Positions 28,428-37,620 are shown, numbered from the stretch's first letter. The stretch is 64,000 nucleotides of DNA from CAVVAH01 sp963746175 (GCA_963746175.1 CAVVAH010000008.1:558001-622000); one strand, 5' to 3'. Numbers and translations: made by a program. Notes: generated from the sequence alone by a model not told the origin.

Positions 28428-28790
28428 TTAGGTCCGGTGGTTCCGCTCCAGTTCCGCGCCAAGCCGTTCCGCCGCGATGACGGTGCCGGACCACTTCGAA
28501 TGGTTCGACAGAGTCCCGTCGCGTGCAAGCGCTGCCATCGCCTGCAACACACGACGGCTGGCCGCCGGCGAGCCGATCACGCGGGCTGCGCACTCGGTCA
28601 GATCGTGGTCTACGGCCTTCACCCGTTCGACGACACGCACCGCGACCGCACCCCCGGAAGCTGCCCGCCGCTCCTCGTAAGCGGCCCGACGACACACCTG
28701 GGAGCACCAGGTCGCCGGTCGCCCAGTGCGGCGCACAGAGACGCGCCCCCCGCACCGCGGGCAAACCTTCGAGGGCTCTCCAATGACCAT
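28428..28790 (-). CDS. Small zinc-finger-like protein (120 aa)
   Basis: A 120-residue basic protein. Near the start CPRCGGRVSVRRTGRPATWC is followed by SQVCRRAAYEERRAA, giving a C-x2-C-x16-C-x3-C arrangement suited to zinc. The rest is helical and charged. Such short proteins are scattered in actinobacterial genomes and mobile regions; function unknown. ATG 28790 overlaps a possible weak site. It faces the 793-residue gene (convergent, 181 bases apart). Confidence 0.5.
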   Translation of the reverse strand: MVIGEPSKVCPRCGGRVSVRRTGRPATWCSQVCRRAAYEERRAASGGAVAVRVVERVKAVDHDLTECAARVIGSPAASRRVLQAMAALARDGTLSNHSKWSGTVIAAERLGAELERNHRT

Positions 28791-29120
28791 GGGTGGAAGC
28801 TACCGACTTTCGTACGGACGAAACCAGCCCGCACGGAGTGCAAGAGGTGTGTCCCTCTTGGTCTTGATCGTCGCCGAGCCGCATCTGTCAGCCCGGGTGC
28901 CGTCGGTCTTGCCGACTCCTCGACCGCTCGACGACGTTGCGGTGGCGACGGGGACCGCATGAGGATTCAGGGCTGCGGTCAGAACGCTTAGGAAGTTGGT
29001 CCGGTGTTCATGCTGGCCGCCGAAGATGGGTTCAGATTCTGCGGCGCGATCTGCTGGTGGAGGGCGAATGACCCGCGACTTGACCGTGTCAATCTCCGGT
29101 ACCCGCGCGACATCGGCTGA
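28791..29120. other. Gap before the IS element
   Basis: About 330 bases between the zinc-finger gene and the IS left end. No supported gene; a frame of about 113 codons on the minus strand runs into the IS end and lacks any recognisable content. Confidence 0.5.
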
Positions 29121-30727
29121 CCGGTAGGTGGCCGACATGATCAGCCGGCGGCGGTGTTGCGCCTGGGCCGGCCCTTGGGGTTGGCGAACGCGCCGAGCTC
29201 GCGGGAGCGGTCATGGCGGATCGGGTGCACCCGGATCACCTGTCCGTGCTGGGACAGCTGCACCGACCCGGCGACGATCGCGACGTCGATCGACTGGCGG
29301 GCCCAGCGCATCCCGACTCGATACGGCGTGCCGGCGAAGCTGACCGACCCGCTGGAGTCGACGATCCGGGTCACCGTCAGCCCGACGGTGGCGTCCCGGG
29401 CCCGGCGCTGCACCGGCACTCGCGGCCGGACGACCCGATCCGCCTGGTCTGGCTTGAGCCGCTGCGCATGCGTCGCGACGAGCACCCCGGCGTGGAAGAT
29501 CTCCACCAGCCCGCCGGTGACGACGACCTCGACCGGCTCACCGACGAAGGTCGCACCGGCCACGTAGTCGAACCCGGCGAGAGAGATCCGGCCGCTCTGG
29601 CCGACCCAGCGACTCACCCCGGATGGCCGCGACGCCACCGGCTGCCGCTGCGCCGGCAGCACCGGCTCGTCGACAACGATGAGACTGCTCTCGGCCAGCG
29701 CGAACCGCTCCACCGGCGGCCGGCCGCCGCAGGACTGGTGCGGCCGCTCGGTGTTGTACTCCACGACCCACCCGTCCAGCGCCGCCTGCGCGTCCTCGAT
29801 CGTGGCGTGCTGACGGTCGTGCTCGATTAGGAACTCAGCGCGGATCGTCTTATGCAACCGCTCGATCTTCCCGGTCGTCGTCGGCGAATACGGCGCGGTC
29901 AGCAGATGACGGATCCCGTTGTCGTTGCACACCTTGTCGAACATCACCGGCCCAGGACCGAGACCGAACCGGGCCGTGAACACCTTCCCGTTGTCGGTCA
30001 AGACCTGCGCCGGGACGCCATGCCGGCGCAACGCCTCCACCAGCGCGCTGCAAACCGGACGCGCGGTCGCCCGGCCGACCAGCTTCGCGCAGACCACGAA
30101 CCGCGAATGGTCATCGATCCCGGTCACCACCTTCAGCTCCCGGCCATCGGCGAGATGAACCCGGCCCATCACGTCCATCTGCCACAGCTCCATCGACCGG
30201 CCGCGTTCCCACCGGCGGTAGTCCTCCCGTCGCCGCCGACGCTTCTTCGCGTCCACCAACCCATGACGGATCAACGCGCGATAGACCGACGACCGGCCCG
30301 GCAACGGGTCGACACCGTCACGGCCCAGCTGCCAGCGGATCCGGTCCGGACCCCACGCCGGATGCGCCCGACGCATCGCCACCACCCGCGCCTCGACCTC
30401 CGGCGGCATCTGATGCGGACACGACGCCGGCCGGGACGACCGATCGGCCAGCCCACCCAGACCGCCCTCGCCGGCATAGCGACGCAGCCACTCGTGCACC
30501 GTCTGGCGAGTGACGCCGTTGCGGCGCGCGACCTCGATCACCGACGCGCCCTCGAGCACCTCCAGGACCGCCCGATACCGCTGCTCCACGACGTTCAGCT
30601 CCACCAGCACGACCGGCTCCCTCCCGACGATCACGAGATCGCAAGGAAGGCCGACAACCAGCGGCGCGAGCGTGAACCAAGCGGAAGTGTCGCCCACCTA
30701 CCGGAGCGACTGTCGCCCACCTACCGG
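29121..30727 (-). mobile_element. IS481-family insertion sequence
   Basis: Bounded on the left by CCGGTAGGTGGCCGACA (29121-29137) and on the right by its near-complement TGTCGCCCACCTACCGG, which occurs twice (30688-30704 and 30711-30727). One base differs between the left and right ends (G/C in the middle). It carries one DDE transposase gene. I cannot tell which right-hand copy is the true end, nor find a clear target duplication. Confidence 0.65.
29141..30610 (-). CDS. IS481-family transposase (DDE integrase type)
   Basis: About 489 residues. N-terminal helix-turn-helix (VIEVARRNGVTRQTVHEWLR), a second HTH (PGRSSVYRALIRHGLV), then an rve integrase core with the catalytic triad: D in WQMDVMG, D in VLTDNGK, E in GKIERLH, followed by YNTERPHQS. 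The C-terminal 150 residues are a long beta-rich tail. It appears intact and so possibly active. GTG 30610 is chosen for GGGAGGGAG 7 bases upstream; GTG at 30604 or an in-frame GTG at 30697 inside the terminal repeat is possible. Confidence 0.85.
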   Translation of the reverse strand: MLVELNVVEQRYRAVLEVLEGASVIEVARRNGVTRQTVHEWLRRYAGEGGLGGLADRSSRPASCPHQMPPEVEARVVAMRRAHPAWGPDRIRWQLGRDGVDPLPGRSSVYRALIRHGLVDAKKRRRRREDYRRWERGRSMELWQMDVMGRVHLADGRELKVVTGIDDHSRFVVCAKLVGRATARPVCSALVEALRRHGVPAQVLTDNGKVFTARFGLGPGPVMFDKVCNDNGIRHLLTAPYSPTTTGKIERLHKTIRAEFLIEHDRQHATIEDAQAALDGWVVEYNTERPHQSCGGRPPVERFALAESSLIVVDEPVLPAQRQPVASRPSGVSRWVGQSGRISLAGFDYVAGATFVGEPVEVVVTGGLVEIFHAGVLVATHAQRLKPDQADRVVRPRVPVQRRARDATVGLTVTRIVDSSGSVSFAGTPYRVGMRWARQSIDVAIVAGSVQLSQHGQVIRVHPIRHDRSRELGAFANPKGRPRRNTAAG

Positions 30728-30760
30728 AACCGCGTCCGCAACCTGTCGCCCAGGAACCGG
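30688..30760. repeat. Three tandem copies of the IS right end
   Basis: TGTCGCCCACCTACCGG at 30688-30704 and again at 30711-30727, then a degenerate copy TGTCGCCCAGGAACCGG at 30744-30760. Spacings are 23 and 33 bases. The copies may be scars of earlier insertions or a transposase-binding array. Confidence 0.6.
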
Positions 30761-30842
30761 AACCCTGGTGTCAAGCATGAACCGGAGAAGCACACCGCGA
30801 CTTGACCGGGATTTCACGGACCACTGACGGACCACATGTCAA

Positions 30843-30874
30843 AGGCCTGACCCGGAGACTTCCGGATCAGGCCT
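30843..30874 (-). terminator. Hairpin terminator of the tRNA gene
   Basis: AGGCCTGA-CCCGGA pairs with TCCGG-TCAGGCCT around a short loop, 16 bases past the 3' end of the leftward tRNA gene. A strong, nearly perfect 14-base stem. Confidence 0.75.
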
Positions 30875-30890
30875 CTGACCTGCACTTACT

Positions 30891-30967
30891 TGGTAGCGGG
30901 GGCAGGATTTGAACCTGCGACCTCTGGGTTATGAGCCCAGCGAGCTACCGAGCTGCTCCACCCCGCG
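30891..30967 (-). tRNA. Initiator tRNA-fMet (CAT)
   Basis: The 77-base minus-strand gene starts CGCGGGG and ends CCCCGCTACCA with the CCA encoded. The anticodon loop is CTCATAA. Two initiator hallmarks are visible: a non-pairing first acceptor position (C1 against T72) and three G:C pairs in the anticodon stem (GGG/CCC). It marks the boundary between the accessory left part and the core right part, and could serve as an integration site. Confidence 0.95.
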
Positions 30968-31012
30968 TCGCACCGACGACTCTACGTCAGCGCGCAGAGC
31001 CGCCGCAAATCG

Positions 31013-34000
31013 TCAGCCGGAGCCCGAGGGGCTCGGTGAGCCGCTCGGGCTGGCGGTCCCGCGGCTGGCGCTCGGGGACGGGCTGGGCGACGCCGTGGAG
31101 CCCCCGGCGCCACCCTGGGCCGCGACCGCACGGGCGATCGCGGCCTTCAGCTCGTCCTGCGCCTGCCCGTAGGCCGCGAAGTCGCCCGCGGCGAGCGCCT
31201 TCTGGGACGCGGCGATCGCGTCCTCGGCGTCGGCGAGGGCCGCGGCCAGCGCGGGGTTGTCCGTCGTGCCGGTGCCGCCACCGCCGGCAGGCGGCGGCGG
31301 TGTCGTCCCGCCGCCCGCGTCGCCGGGGTTGCCGCCCTGCGCGGCGAACAGCTTGTTCAACGCCTCGTCGAGGGTGTCCTCGAAGGCGACGTTGTTGCCG
31401 AACGAGACCAGCACCTTGCGCAGCAGCGGGAACGACGTCGACGCCTCCGCCTGCACGTAGACCGGCTCGACGTAGAGGAGCCCGCCGGCGATCGGGAAGG
31501 TCAGCAGGTTGCCGTACTTCACCGTCGTGCCGCGCTTGAGGATGTTGATCTGCTCGGCGATGACGTCGTCGGACTCGAGCTGGTTCTGCACCTGGGAGGG
31601 ACCGTTGATCTGCAGCGACCGTTTGAGCTGCAGGACCCGGAAGGTGCCGTAGTCCGGCCCGGGGTCGGCGTTGACCGACACGAACGCGGCCAGGTTGTTG
31701 CGCTCGCCGGTCGGCACGTAGGTCGACGTGAGGGAGAACGACGGCTCGGCCTGTCCGGGCATCTGCAGCGTCACGTAGTACGGCGGCTGCGTGTTGCTGC
31801 CGCTGGCCGACAGCGTGTTGCCCTTCGTCGGGTCGTCCGGGACCCGCCAGAAGTCCGAGCCGCTGTAGAAGGTCTGCGGCGAGTCGACGTGGTAGTTGGC
31901 GAGCAGGGTCCGCTGCACCTTGAACAGGTCCTCCGGGTAACGCAGGTGCGCCTTCAGGTCGTCGCTGATCTCGGCAAGCGGCTGCACCGTGTCCGGGAAC
32001 GCGCGCATCCAGGTCTTCAGCACCGGGTCCTTGTCGTCCCACTGGTACAGCGTCACCTTGCCGGTGAAGGCGTCGACGGTCGCCTTGACCGAGTTGCGGA
32101 TGTAGTTCACCCGCTTCACCGGCGTCACCAGCTGGTTGCCGGCCAGGGTGCGCGAGTCGGTGGTCACGTCCTCGAGGGTGCTGCGCGTGGAGTACGGGTA
32201 GCCGTTGCTCGTGGTGTAGCCGTCGACGATCCAGAGGATCTTCTTCCCGACGATGGCGGGGTACGGGTCGCCGTCGAGCGTCAGCCAGGGGGCGACCTTC
32301 TCGACGCGCTGCTTCGGGTCGCGGTCGTAGAGGATCTCCGACGAGCCGGTCACCCGGTCGGACAGGAGGATGTTGGCCTCCTGGTACTTCATCGCGAACA
32401 GCAGCTTGTGCCAGGTCGACCCGATCGGGACACCCTGGCCGACCTTGGTGTCGTACGTCGTGTTGCGCTGCCCGGACGTGGCGCTGTCGTCGGGGTAGTC
32501 GAGCTCTCGCGGCGTGGCCCCCTCCGGGGCGCCCACGATGCTGTAGGTCGGCGACTCCTGGCCGAAGTAGATCCGCGGCTCGTAGCCGGTGCCGAGCGGA
32601 CCGATCGGCGGGATGTCGGAGGAGACGAAGTCCGGCCGGCCGCCGGTCGTGACGTCGCTCGGCGCGGCGACGAAGCCGAAGCCGTGGGTGTACTGGGTGT
32701 GGTCGTTGATCCAGTTGCGCTGCGCGTCCGGGAGCCCGCCGAGACTCACCTCGCGCACCGCCATCACGACGTCACGCTTCGCGCCGTTCACGTCGTCGTA
32801 GCGGTCGACGCCCAGGGTGCCCGGGAAGTCGTAGTAGGCCTTGATCTGCTGCAGGTTCTTGTAGGTCGGGCTCAGCAGCAGAGGGTCCAGCAGCCGGACG
32901 TTGTCGAGCACGTCCGTGTCCTCGGCCAGCTTGGTCTGGTCCGGCGTCAGCGCGGCGTCGTAGCCCTTCTCGATCTGGACCTTGTCCTTGCCGATGCCGT
33001 ATGCCGTGCGGGTCGCCTCGATGTTGCGCCGGATGTACTTCTGCTCCTTGTCCGACTGCGTCGGGGCCACCGTGAAGCGCTGCACGAGCGCCGGGTAGAC
33101 GCCGCCGATCAGCAGCGCGGACAGCAGCAGCAGGCCGACCCCGATCCCGGGGAGGATCCAGGTCCGCCGGACGACGTTGGCGAAGAAGAGCACCGCGCAG
33201 ATCAAGGAGATGATCGCCAGGATCGTCCGGCCCTGCAGCACCGCGTTGACGTCGGTGTAGGTCAGCCCGGTGAAGTCGGTCTTGTTGATCTGGTGCTCGC
33301 CCACCGCCAGTCCGTAGCGGTCCAGCCAGTAGGCGATCGCCTTGAGCAGCACGAAGACGCCGAGCAGGACCGACAGGTGCACGCGGGCGGCCGGCGTCGC
33401 GCGCTCGCCGAGGAAGGCCTGCAGCCGCAGACCGCCGTAGAGGTAGTGCGTGACGGCGGCCGCGATGAGGCAGACGACGACGGTCGCGAACGCGAAGCCC
33501 AGCACGAACCGGTACCACGGCAGGTCGAACGCGAAGAACGAGATGTCCTTGTGGAACTGCACGTCCTTCTCGCCGAACGGCACCGCGTTGCGCCACTGCA
33601 GGTAGGTGCGCCACTCCCCCGCGGCGGTGGAGCCGGCGATCAGGCCGAGCAGCACGCCGAGGATGCCGACGACGACCCGGCGGTACGGGTCGAGCGCCAT
33701 CCGGTAGCGGTCCAGCTCCTGCTGCCCGGGGATCATCGGCTGGTACGCCGGCCGCGCACGGTAGGCGACGACGAAGTTCACCGTGACGGCGGCCGCGAAG
33801 AGCAGGCCGAACATGATGAACAGCAGGGACCGGGCGCCGAGGGTGCGGGTGAAGACCGAGGTGTAGCCGACCGCCCGGAACCACAGCAGGTCGGTGTAGA
33901 AGCTGGTGAAGATGCTGAACCCGATGAGCAGGACGCCCAGCACGACCAGCGTCGGCAGCAGCGTCCGCCCGCGGCGCCGCGGCACCGCTACGGGTCGTGG

Positions 34001-34090
34001 GGGCGGGCCGCCGGCCGAGGCCGGCATGTCGAAGCTCACGGGGCTAGGTCCGTTCGTCGAGCCAGGTGCGCAGGTGGAGTCCTGGGCCAT
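31013..34090 (-). CDS. UPF0182-family large membrane protein
   Basis: Up to 1,025 residues. Seven or so N-terminal membrane helices (first: LLPTLVVLGVLLIGFSIFTS) followed by DLLWFRAVGY, typical of UPF0182, then a large extracytoplasmic domain (YPAIVGKKILWIVDGYTTS, TFPIAGGLLYVEPVYVQ). The C-terminus has a low-complexity Ser/Pro tail. The M. tuberculosis counterpart is Rv3193c; function is unknown. ATG 34090 gives an extra 17 residues; GTG at 34039 fits family length as well. It diverges from the PPA1309-like gene. Confidence 0.92.
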   Translation of the reverse strand: MAQDSTCAPGSTNGPSPVSFDMPASAGGPPPRPVAVPRRRGRTLLPTLVVLGVLLIGFSIFTSFYTDLLWFRAVGYTSVFTRTLGARSLLFIMFGLLFAAAVTVNFVVAYRARPAYQPMIPGQQELDRYRMALDPYRRVVVGILGVLLGLIAGSTAAGEWRTYLQWRNAVPFGEKDVQFHKDISFFAFDLPWYRFVLGFAFATVVVCLIAAAVTHYLYGGLRLQAFLGERATPAARVHLSVLLGVFVLLKAIAYWLDRYGLAVGEHQINKTDFTGLTYTDVNAVLQGRTILAIISLICAVLFFANVVRRTWILPGIGVGLLLLSALLIGGVYPALVQRFTVAPTQSDKEQKYIRRNIEATRTAYGIGKDKVQIEKGYDAALTPDQTKLAEDTDVLDNVRLLDPLLLSPTYKNLQQIKAYYDFPGTLGVDRYDDVNGAKRDVVMAVREVSLGGLPDAQRNWINDHTQYTHGFGFVAAPSDVTTGGRPDFVSSDIPPIGPLGTGYEPRIYFGQESPTYSIVGAPEGATPRELDYPDDSATSGQRNTTYDTKVGQGVPIGSTWHKLLFAMKYQEANILLSDRVTGSSEILYDRDPKQRVEKVAPWLTLDGDPYPAIVGKKILWIVDGYTTSNGYPYSTRSTLEDVTTDSRTLAGNQLVTPVKRVNYIRNSVKATVDAFTGKVTLYQWDDKDPVLKTWMRAFPDTVQPLAEISDDLKAHLRYPEDLFKVQRTLLANYHVDSPQTFYSGSDFWRVPDDPTKGNTLSASGSNTQPPYYVTLQMPGQAEPSFSLTSTYVPTGERNNLAAFVSVNADPGPDYGTFRVLQLKRSLQINGPSQVQNQLESDDVIAEQINILKRGTTVKYGNLLTFPIAGGLLYVEPVYVQAEASTSFPLLRKVLVSFGNNVAFEDTLDEALNKLFAAQGGNPGDAGGGTTPPPPAGGGGTGTTDNPALAAALADAEDAIAASQKALAAGDFAAYGQAQDELKAAIARAVAAQGGAGGSTASPSPSPSASRGTASPSGSPSPSGSG

Positions 34091-34202
34091 CGGTCGGGGC
34101 GGTCGGGTGCAGGCGGGACCGCGGTCCAGTCCGCCGTGGGGTCAACTTACCGACCCGGGGGGTAGTTCCCGCCCGCGGCAGCGCTCACGGGAGGATCGGC
34201 GC

Positions 34203-34754
34203 ATGACCGACACCCCCGCCGACGGGCCGGGCAACCCACGGCTGGACGCGCTGACGCTCGACCTCGAGCGGCACGCCGCCGCCGACGGCTGGGACCAGCC
34301 ACCACACCTGTTCGCGCTGGTCGAGACCGCCGACCTGCTGCGCCGGGAGCCCCAGCTGGCCGCGCAGCTGGGTCTCGCCGAGGGCCGGCCGGGCGACCTG
34401 ACGCCGGTGGACCAGGGCGACCTCCGTGAGGCGGGCAGCCACGGCACGCTCGACGAGCTGCTCGCCGGCATCGCCTGGCCGGCGGAGGTGCTCGGCGCCG
34501 CACTGGCGGTGGAGCGGCTGATGGTGCCGCCGGCCGTCGAGAAGGACATGCCGCAGGACGAGGGCGAGGCGCTGCGCTGGCTCGCCGAGCACCCGGAACG
34601 CCAGGAGGTACGCCTGGTGGTGGCCGTGCTGCGCGACGGGTCGCGCTCGGCGGCGCTGCGGATTCGTGCCCACGACGACGAGACCTCGGTGCTCACCGGG
34701 CGCGACCTGGTGCCCGCCCTGGCCGAGGCCCTCGCGGACACCCTGGCGGACTGA
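34203..34754 (+). CDS. PPA1309-family protein
   Basis: A 183-residue soluble actinobacterial protein with DALTLDLERHAA, WDQPPHLFALVETADLL and GIAWPAEVLGAALAVERL blocks and a closing GRDLVPALAEALADTL, as in the PPA1309 family of unknown function. ATG 34203 follows GGGAGGA. It is divergent from UPF0182 (112 bases apart) and convergent with ylbL (28 bases), the conserved arrangement in this lineage. Confidence 0.88.
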   Translation: MTDTPADGPGNPRLDALTLDLERHAAADGWDQPPHLFALVETADLLRREPQLAAQLGLAEGRPGDLTPVDQGDLREAGSHGTLDELLAGIAWPAEVLGAALAVERLMVPPAVEKDMPQDEGEALRWLAEHPERQEVRLVVAVLRDGSRSAALRIRAHDDETSVLTGRDLVPALAEALADTLAD

Positions 34755-34782
34755 CCCGCCAACCCCGCAGCCCGCGGGTCGC

Positions 34783-35826
34783 TCAGCAGTGCGGCAGGTC
34801 GGCGGTGCGGCCGGCCCGCAGGTCGTCCAGGGCAGTCACGGCGTCGGCGAGCGTGTCGACCTTCACCAGGCGCAGCCCGTCGGGCTTGGTGGCCTTGGCC
34901 TGCGCGCAGTTCTGCACCGGGGAGAGGAACACCGTCGCGCCGTTGTGCCGCGCGCCGGCCATCTTCTGGGTGATGCCGCCGATCTCGCCCACGGTGCCCT
35001 GGTCGTCGATCGTGCCGGTGCCCGCGATGAACCGCCCACCGGTCAGCGACCCCGGCGTCAGCTTGTCGACGATCCCCAGGGCGAACATCAGCCCGGCGCT
35101 GGGACCACCGACGTCCTTGAGCGAGATCTCCACCTTGAAGGGGTAGGTCACCGCGTCACGGGTGCTGACGCCGATGATGGCCCGGCCGTCGTCGGCGGCC
35201 GCGGCGGTCGTGACCGACACGGGCACCTTCGTGCCGTCCCGCCGTACGACGAGGCGGAGCGTGTCGCCGGCCTTCGTGGCGGTGATCTCGTCGCGCAGGG
35301 CGCCGCCACCATCGACCGGGGTGCCGTCGACCGACAGGACGACGTCGCCCTTGCGCAGCTTCCCGGCGGACGGCGACTTCGCCGACAGGCCGGCGACGAC
35401 CACGCTGCTCTGCACCGGGATGTCGAGCTGGCGGAGCGCCGCGGTGGTGGCGCTCTGCTGCGACTCGGTCATCTCGGCGGCGCTCTCGCGCTCGGCCTGC
35501 TCGGCCGTCTCGCCCTTGGGGTAGACCGAGGTCTCCGGCACGACGGCGATCGTGTCGTCGAGCCACCCGGCGAGCGCGGTGACGAGGTCCAGCCGCTGGC
35601 GCGGGCCGCCCTGGACCGACACGGTCACGAGGTCGAGGTGCCCGCGGTCGGGATAGGTCTGCCGCCCGTCGATCCGGATCAGCTCGGTGCCGGCCACCTG
35701 GCCGAGCGTGTTCGTGGTCGGGCCGGGCTTCAGCGCGACGTACGGCACGGGGAGCAGCGCCGACGCCGCGGCCAGGAGCACCGTGAGGAAGCCGGCGACG
35801 GCGAGCACCAGGACGCGGCGGGACAT
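34783..35826 (-). CDS. ylbL: YlbL-type membrane PDZ/Lon-like serine protease
   Basis: A 347-residue protein: a membrane anchor (VLVLAVAGFLTVLLAAASALL), a PDZ-like domain (about 135-215, AKSPSAGKLRKGDVVLSVDG), and a Lon-type (S16) catalytic domain. Catalytic Ser is in VGGPSAGLMFALG, Lys in GGITQKMAGA. Equivalent to Rv3194c. It is expected to face outside the membrane. ATG 35826 follows no strong site but matches the family start. Transcribed toward the PPA1309 gene. Confidence 0.9.
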   Translation of the reverse strand: MSRRVLVLAVAGFLTVLLAAASALLPVPYVALKPGPTTNTLGQVAGTELIRIDGRQTYPDRGHLDLVTVSVQGGPRQRLDLVTALAGWLDDTIAVVPETSVYPKGETAEQAERESAAEMTESQQSATTAALRQLDIPVQSSVVVAGLSAKSPSAGKLRKGDVVLSVDGTPVDGGGALRDEITATKAGDTLRLVVRRDGTKVPVSVTTAAAADDGRAIIGVSTRDAVTYPFKVEISLKDVGGPSAGLMFALGIVDKLTPGSLTGGRFIAGTGTIDDQGTVGEIGGITQKMAGARHNGATVFLSPVQNCAQAKATKPDGLRLVKVDTLADAVTALDDLRAGRTADLPHC

Positions 35827-35852
35827 GGCGGGAAGACTACGAGGCGAACCTG

Positions 35853-36032
35853 TCAGTCACCGCGAGGGCGGCCGTCGGGTGGCTCGCGGTCGAACACCGC
35901 CTTGAAGCGGGCGTGCTCCTCGAGGGTCTCGTGGGTGTCCGCGCGGGGCCGGGTGCGGCTGGTCCAGACCGCCCACAGGACGCCGAGGACGAGCCCGGCC
36001 GCCGGGATCGCCAGCCACACGAGAGGGGACAC
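35853..36032 (-). CDS. Small membrane protein (59 aa)
   Basis: A 59-residue protein: helix SPLVWLAIPAAGLVLGVLWA, then TSRTRPRADTHETLEEHARF and a short polar end. The helix plus ETLEEHARFKAVF tail is a recurrent actinobacterial pattern, but function is unknown. GTG 36032 precedes the helix directly. It sits between moaE (41 bases) and ylbL (26 bases), same direction, so it is likely in one operon. Confidence 0.65.
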   Translation of the reverse strand: MSPLVWLAIPAAGLVLGVLWAVWTSRTRPRADTHETLEEHARFKAVFDREPPDGRPRGD

Positions 36033-36073
36033 GTCGCCAGGCTACGTCCGCCCGGTGCACACGGACGCCGGGA

Positions 36074-36517
36074 TCAGGGCAGGCCGACCCACTCGTCGCC
36101 GCCGTCGGCGAACACCTGGTGCTTCCAGATCGGCACCCGCGACTTGAGCTCGTCGATCAGCGCCCGGCAGGCGACGAACGCGTCTCCCCGGTGCGGGCAG
36201 GAGACCCCGACGACGACCGCGAGGTCACCGACGACGAGATCGCCGACCCGGTGCACCGCGGCCAGTGCCCGCACCTCGGGGTGCGCCGCGGCGACCTCCT
36301 CGGCCACGGTGCGCAGCTCGTCGACGACGCTGGTGTGCGCCGAGTAGCCCAGCCCGGTCACGCCGCGGCCGCCGTCCTGCTCGCGGACCGCACCGACGAA
36401 CAGCGCCGTACCGCCGCACCCGGGATCGGCCACCGCGGCCAGCACCTCGTCGACCGAGAGCGGTGCGTCGCGCACGTCGAGCAGCCGCACGACCCGGCTG
36501 GGTCCGTCGACGGTCAT
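36074..36517 (-). CDS. moaE: Molybdopterin synthase large subunit MoaE
   Basis: A 147-residue MoaE. Expected elements: GGTALFVGAVRE near the N-terminus, LGYSAHTSVVDEL, AAVHRVGDLVVGDLAVVV, then the active-site region SCPHRGDAFVACRALIDELK and VPIWKHQVF with the conserved lysines. It converts precursor Z to molybdopterin with MoaD (not in this window). ATGA overlap with the upstream epimerase gene couples their translation. Confidence 0.92.
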   Translation of the reverse strand: MTVDGPSRVVRLLDVRDAPLSVDEVLAAVADPGCGGTALFVGAVREQDGGRGVTGLGYSAHTSVVDELRTVAEEVAAAHPEVRALAAVHRVGDLVVGDLAVVVGVSCPHRGDAFVACRALIDELKSRVPIWKHQVFADGGDEWVGLP

Positions 36518-37620
36518 CCGCGCCGCTTCCGGCGGGCGGCACGCACCAGCGCGGCGGTGCCGACGACGGCGACCGCCGCGCCGGCGGCACCGATCGTCGC
36601 GTCCCGCCGGCCGACCCGGCGCGCGGCCAGCGCGTAGTGCCCGCGCGCCTGCTCGAGCAGCAGGCCCAGCGCGGTCGGGTTGTCGTACGTCGGGCGCCAG
36701 CCGGCGGCCAGCAGCCGCGTGGACGGCACCACCCACGGGTGGACGACGTACTGCAGGTCGCTGGCCGGCGCCGGCAGCACGCCCAGGCGGTGCAGCCGCT
36801 CCGCGGTCCCGAACGCCAACGACGACGGCAGCTCGATCCGCCGCAGGCCCGAGACGAGCTCGACCTCGTCCTGGTCCATCCAGCCGTCGCAGCCGACGGT
36901 GACGACGCCTGTCACGGCACCGGTCGCCGCGAGCTCCAGGGCGGACGCGAGGTCGTCGACGTGGCAGAACTGCCAGCGTGGCGACGAGTCGCGCACGACG
37001 AGCAGCCGCGGGGCCTCGAAGTGCCGGGTCAGCACGCTGTCGACGTCGGGGCCGACCAGCGTCGCCGGCCGGACGACGGTCACCTGCAGGCCGGGGTGGC
37101 TGCGCGGCGCCTGCGCGGCGAGCCGCTCCATCTCGAGCCAGTCCGACAGCAGGCCGCCGTCGGGGACGGCGCGCAGCGGAGCGTCCTCGGCGAGAGGGAC
37201 GTCGTTGTCCGGCAGGGCGCCATAGACCATCGCGGAGGTGAGCAGCACCACCCGGGGCACGCCGGTGGCGGCGGCAGCGGTGAGCACCGCCTGGGTACCG
37301 CGCAGGTTGAGCTCGGTCTGCTCGCGGCGGTCGGCGTCGACGGACGTGTCGGTCGCCAGGTGCACCACGGTGTCGACCTTGTCCAGCCGGGTCGCGAGCG
37401 ACGGGTCGCGCACGTCGAGCACCCGCCAGGTCACGCCCTCGGCCGGGCCGCGGCGCGCGTCGAGCCCCAGCACCTTGCCGACGTCCGGGTTGGCCACCAG
37501 CCGCGCGGCCACCGCCGCCCCGAGCCCCGACGCGGCGCCGGTCACCGCGACCGTGGGACGCCGCCGCGCGCTGCGCCGTGAGCGAACGACCGCGGGCTCG
37601 GCGCCGGCCGGGGAACTCAT
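36514..37620 (-). CDS. NAD-dependent epimerase/dehydratase family protein
   Basis: A 368-residue extended SDR protein: GxxGxxG at about residues 27-33 (VTGAASGLGAAVAARL), VVHLATDTSVDADR, VLLTSAMVYG. The usual catalytic YxxxK is not clear; SDWLEMERLAA occupies that place, so catalysis is doubtful. The C-terminus ends in a hydrophobic helix (IGAAGAAVAVVGTAALV) and basic tail, so it may be membrane-attached. Operon with moaE (overlap). Divergent from the DUF2342 protease gene. Confidence 0.8.
   Translation of the reverse strand: MSSPAGAEPAVVRSRRSARRRPTVAVTGAASGLGAAVAARLVANPDVGKVLGLDARRGPAEGVTWRVLDVRDPSLATRLDKVDTVVHLATDTSVDADRREQTELNLRGTQAVLTAAAATGVPRVVLLTSAMVYGALPDNDVPLAEDAPLRAVPDGGLLSDWLEMERLAAQAPRSHPGLQVTVVRPATLVGPDVDSVLTRHFEAPRLLVVRDSSPRWQFCHVDDLASALELAATGAVTGVVTVGCDGWMDQDEVELVSGLRRIELPSSLAFGTAERLHRLGVLPAPASDLQYVVHPWVVPSTRLLAAGWRPTYDNPTALGLLLEQARGHYALAARRVGRRDATIGAAGAAVAVVGTAALVRAARRKRRG

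Noticed and set aside
28800..29138. 113-codon frame next to the IS left end
   Set aside because: It crosses the IS boundary and has no recognisable domain.
30891..30967. att site at the tRNA-fMet
   Set aside because: I looked for a second copy of the tRNA 3' end to the left and saw none, so no attachment site is annotated.
31889..34165. 758-codon frame opposite UPF0182
   Set aside because: Composition is an antisense shadow; the UPF0182 protein on the other strand is unambiguous.
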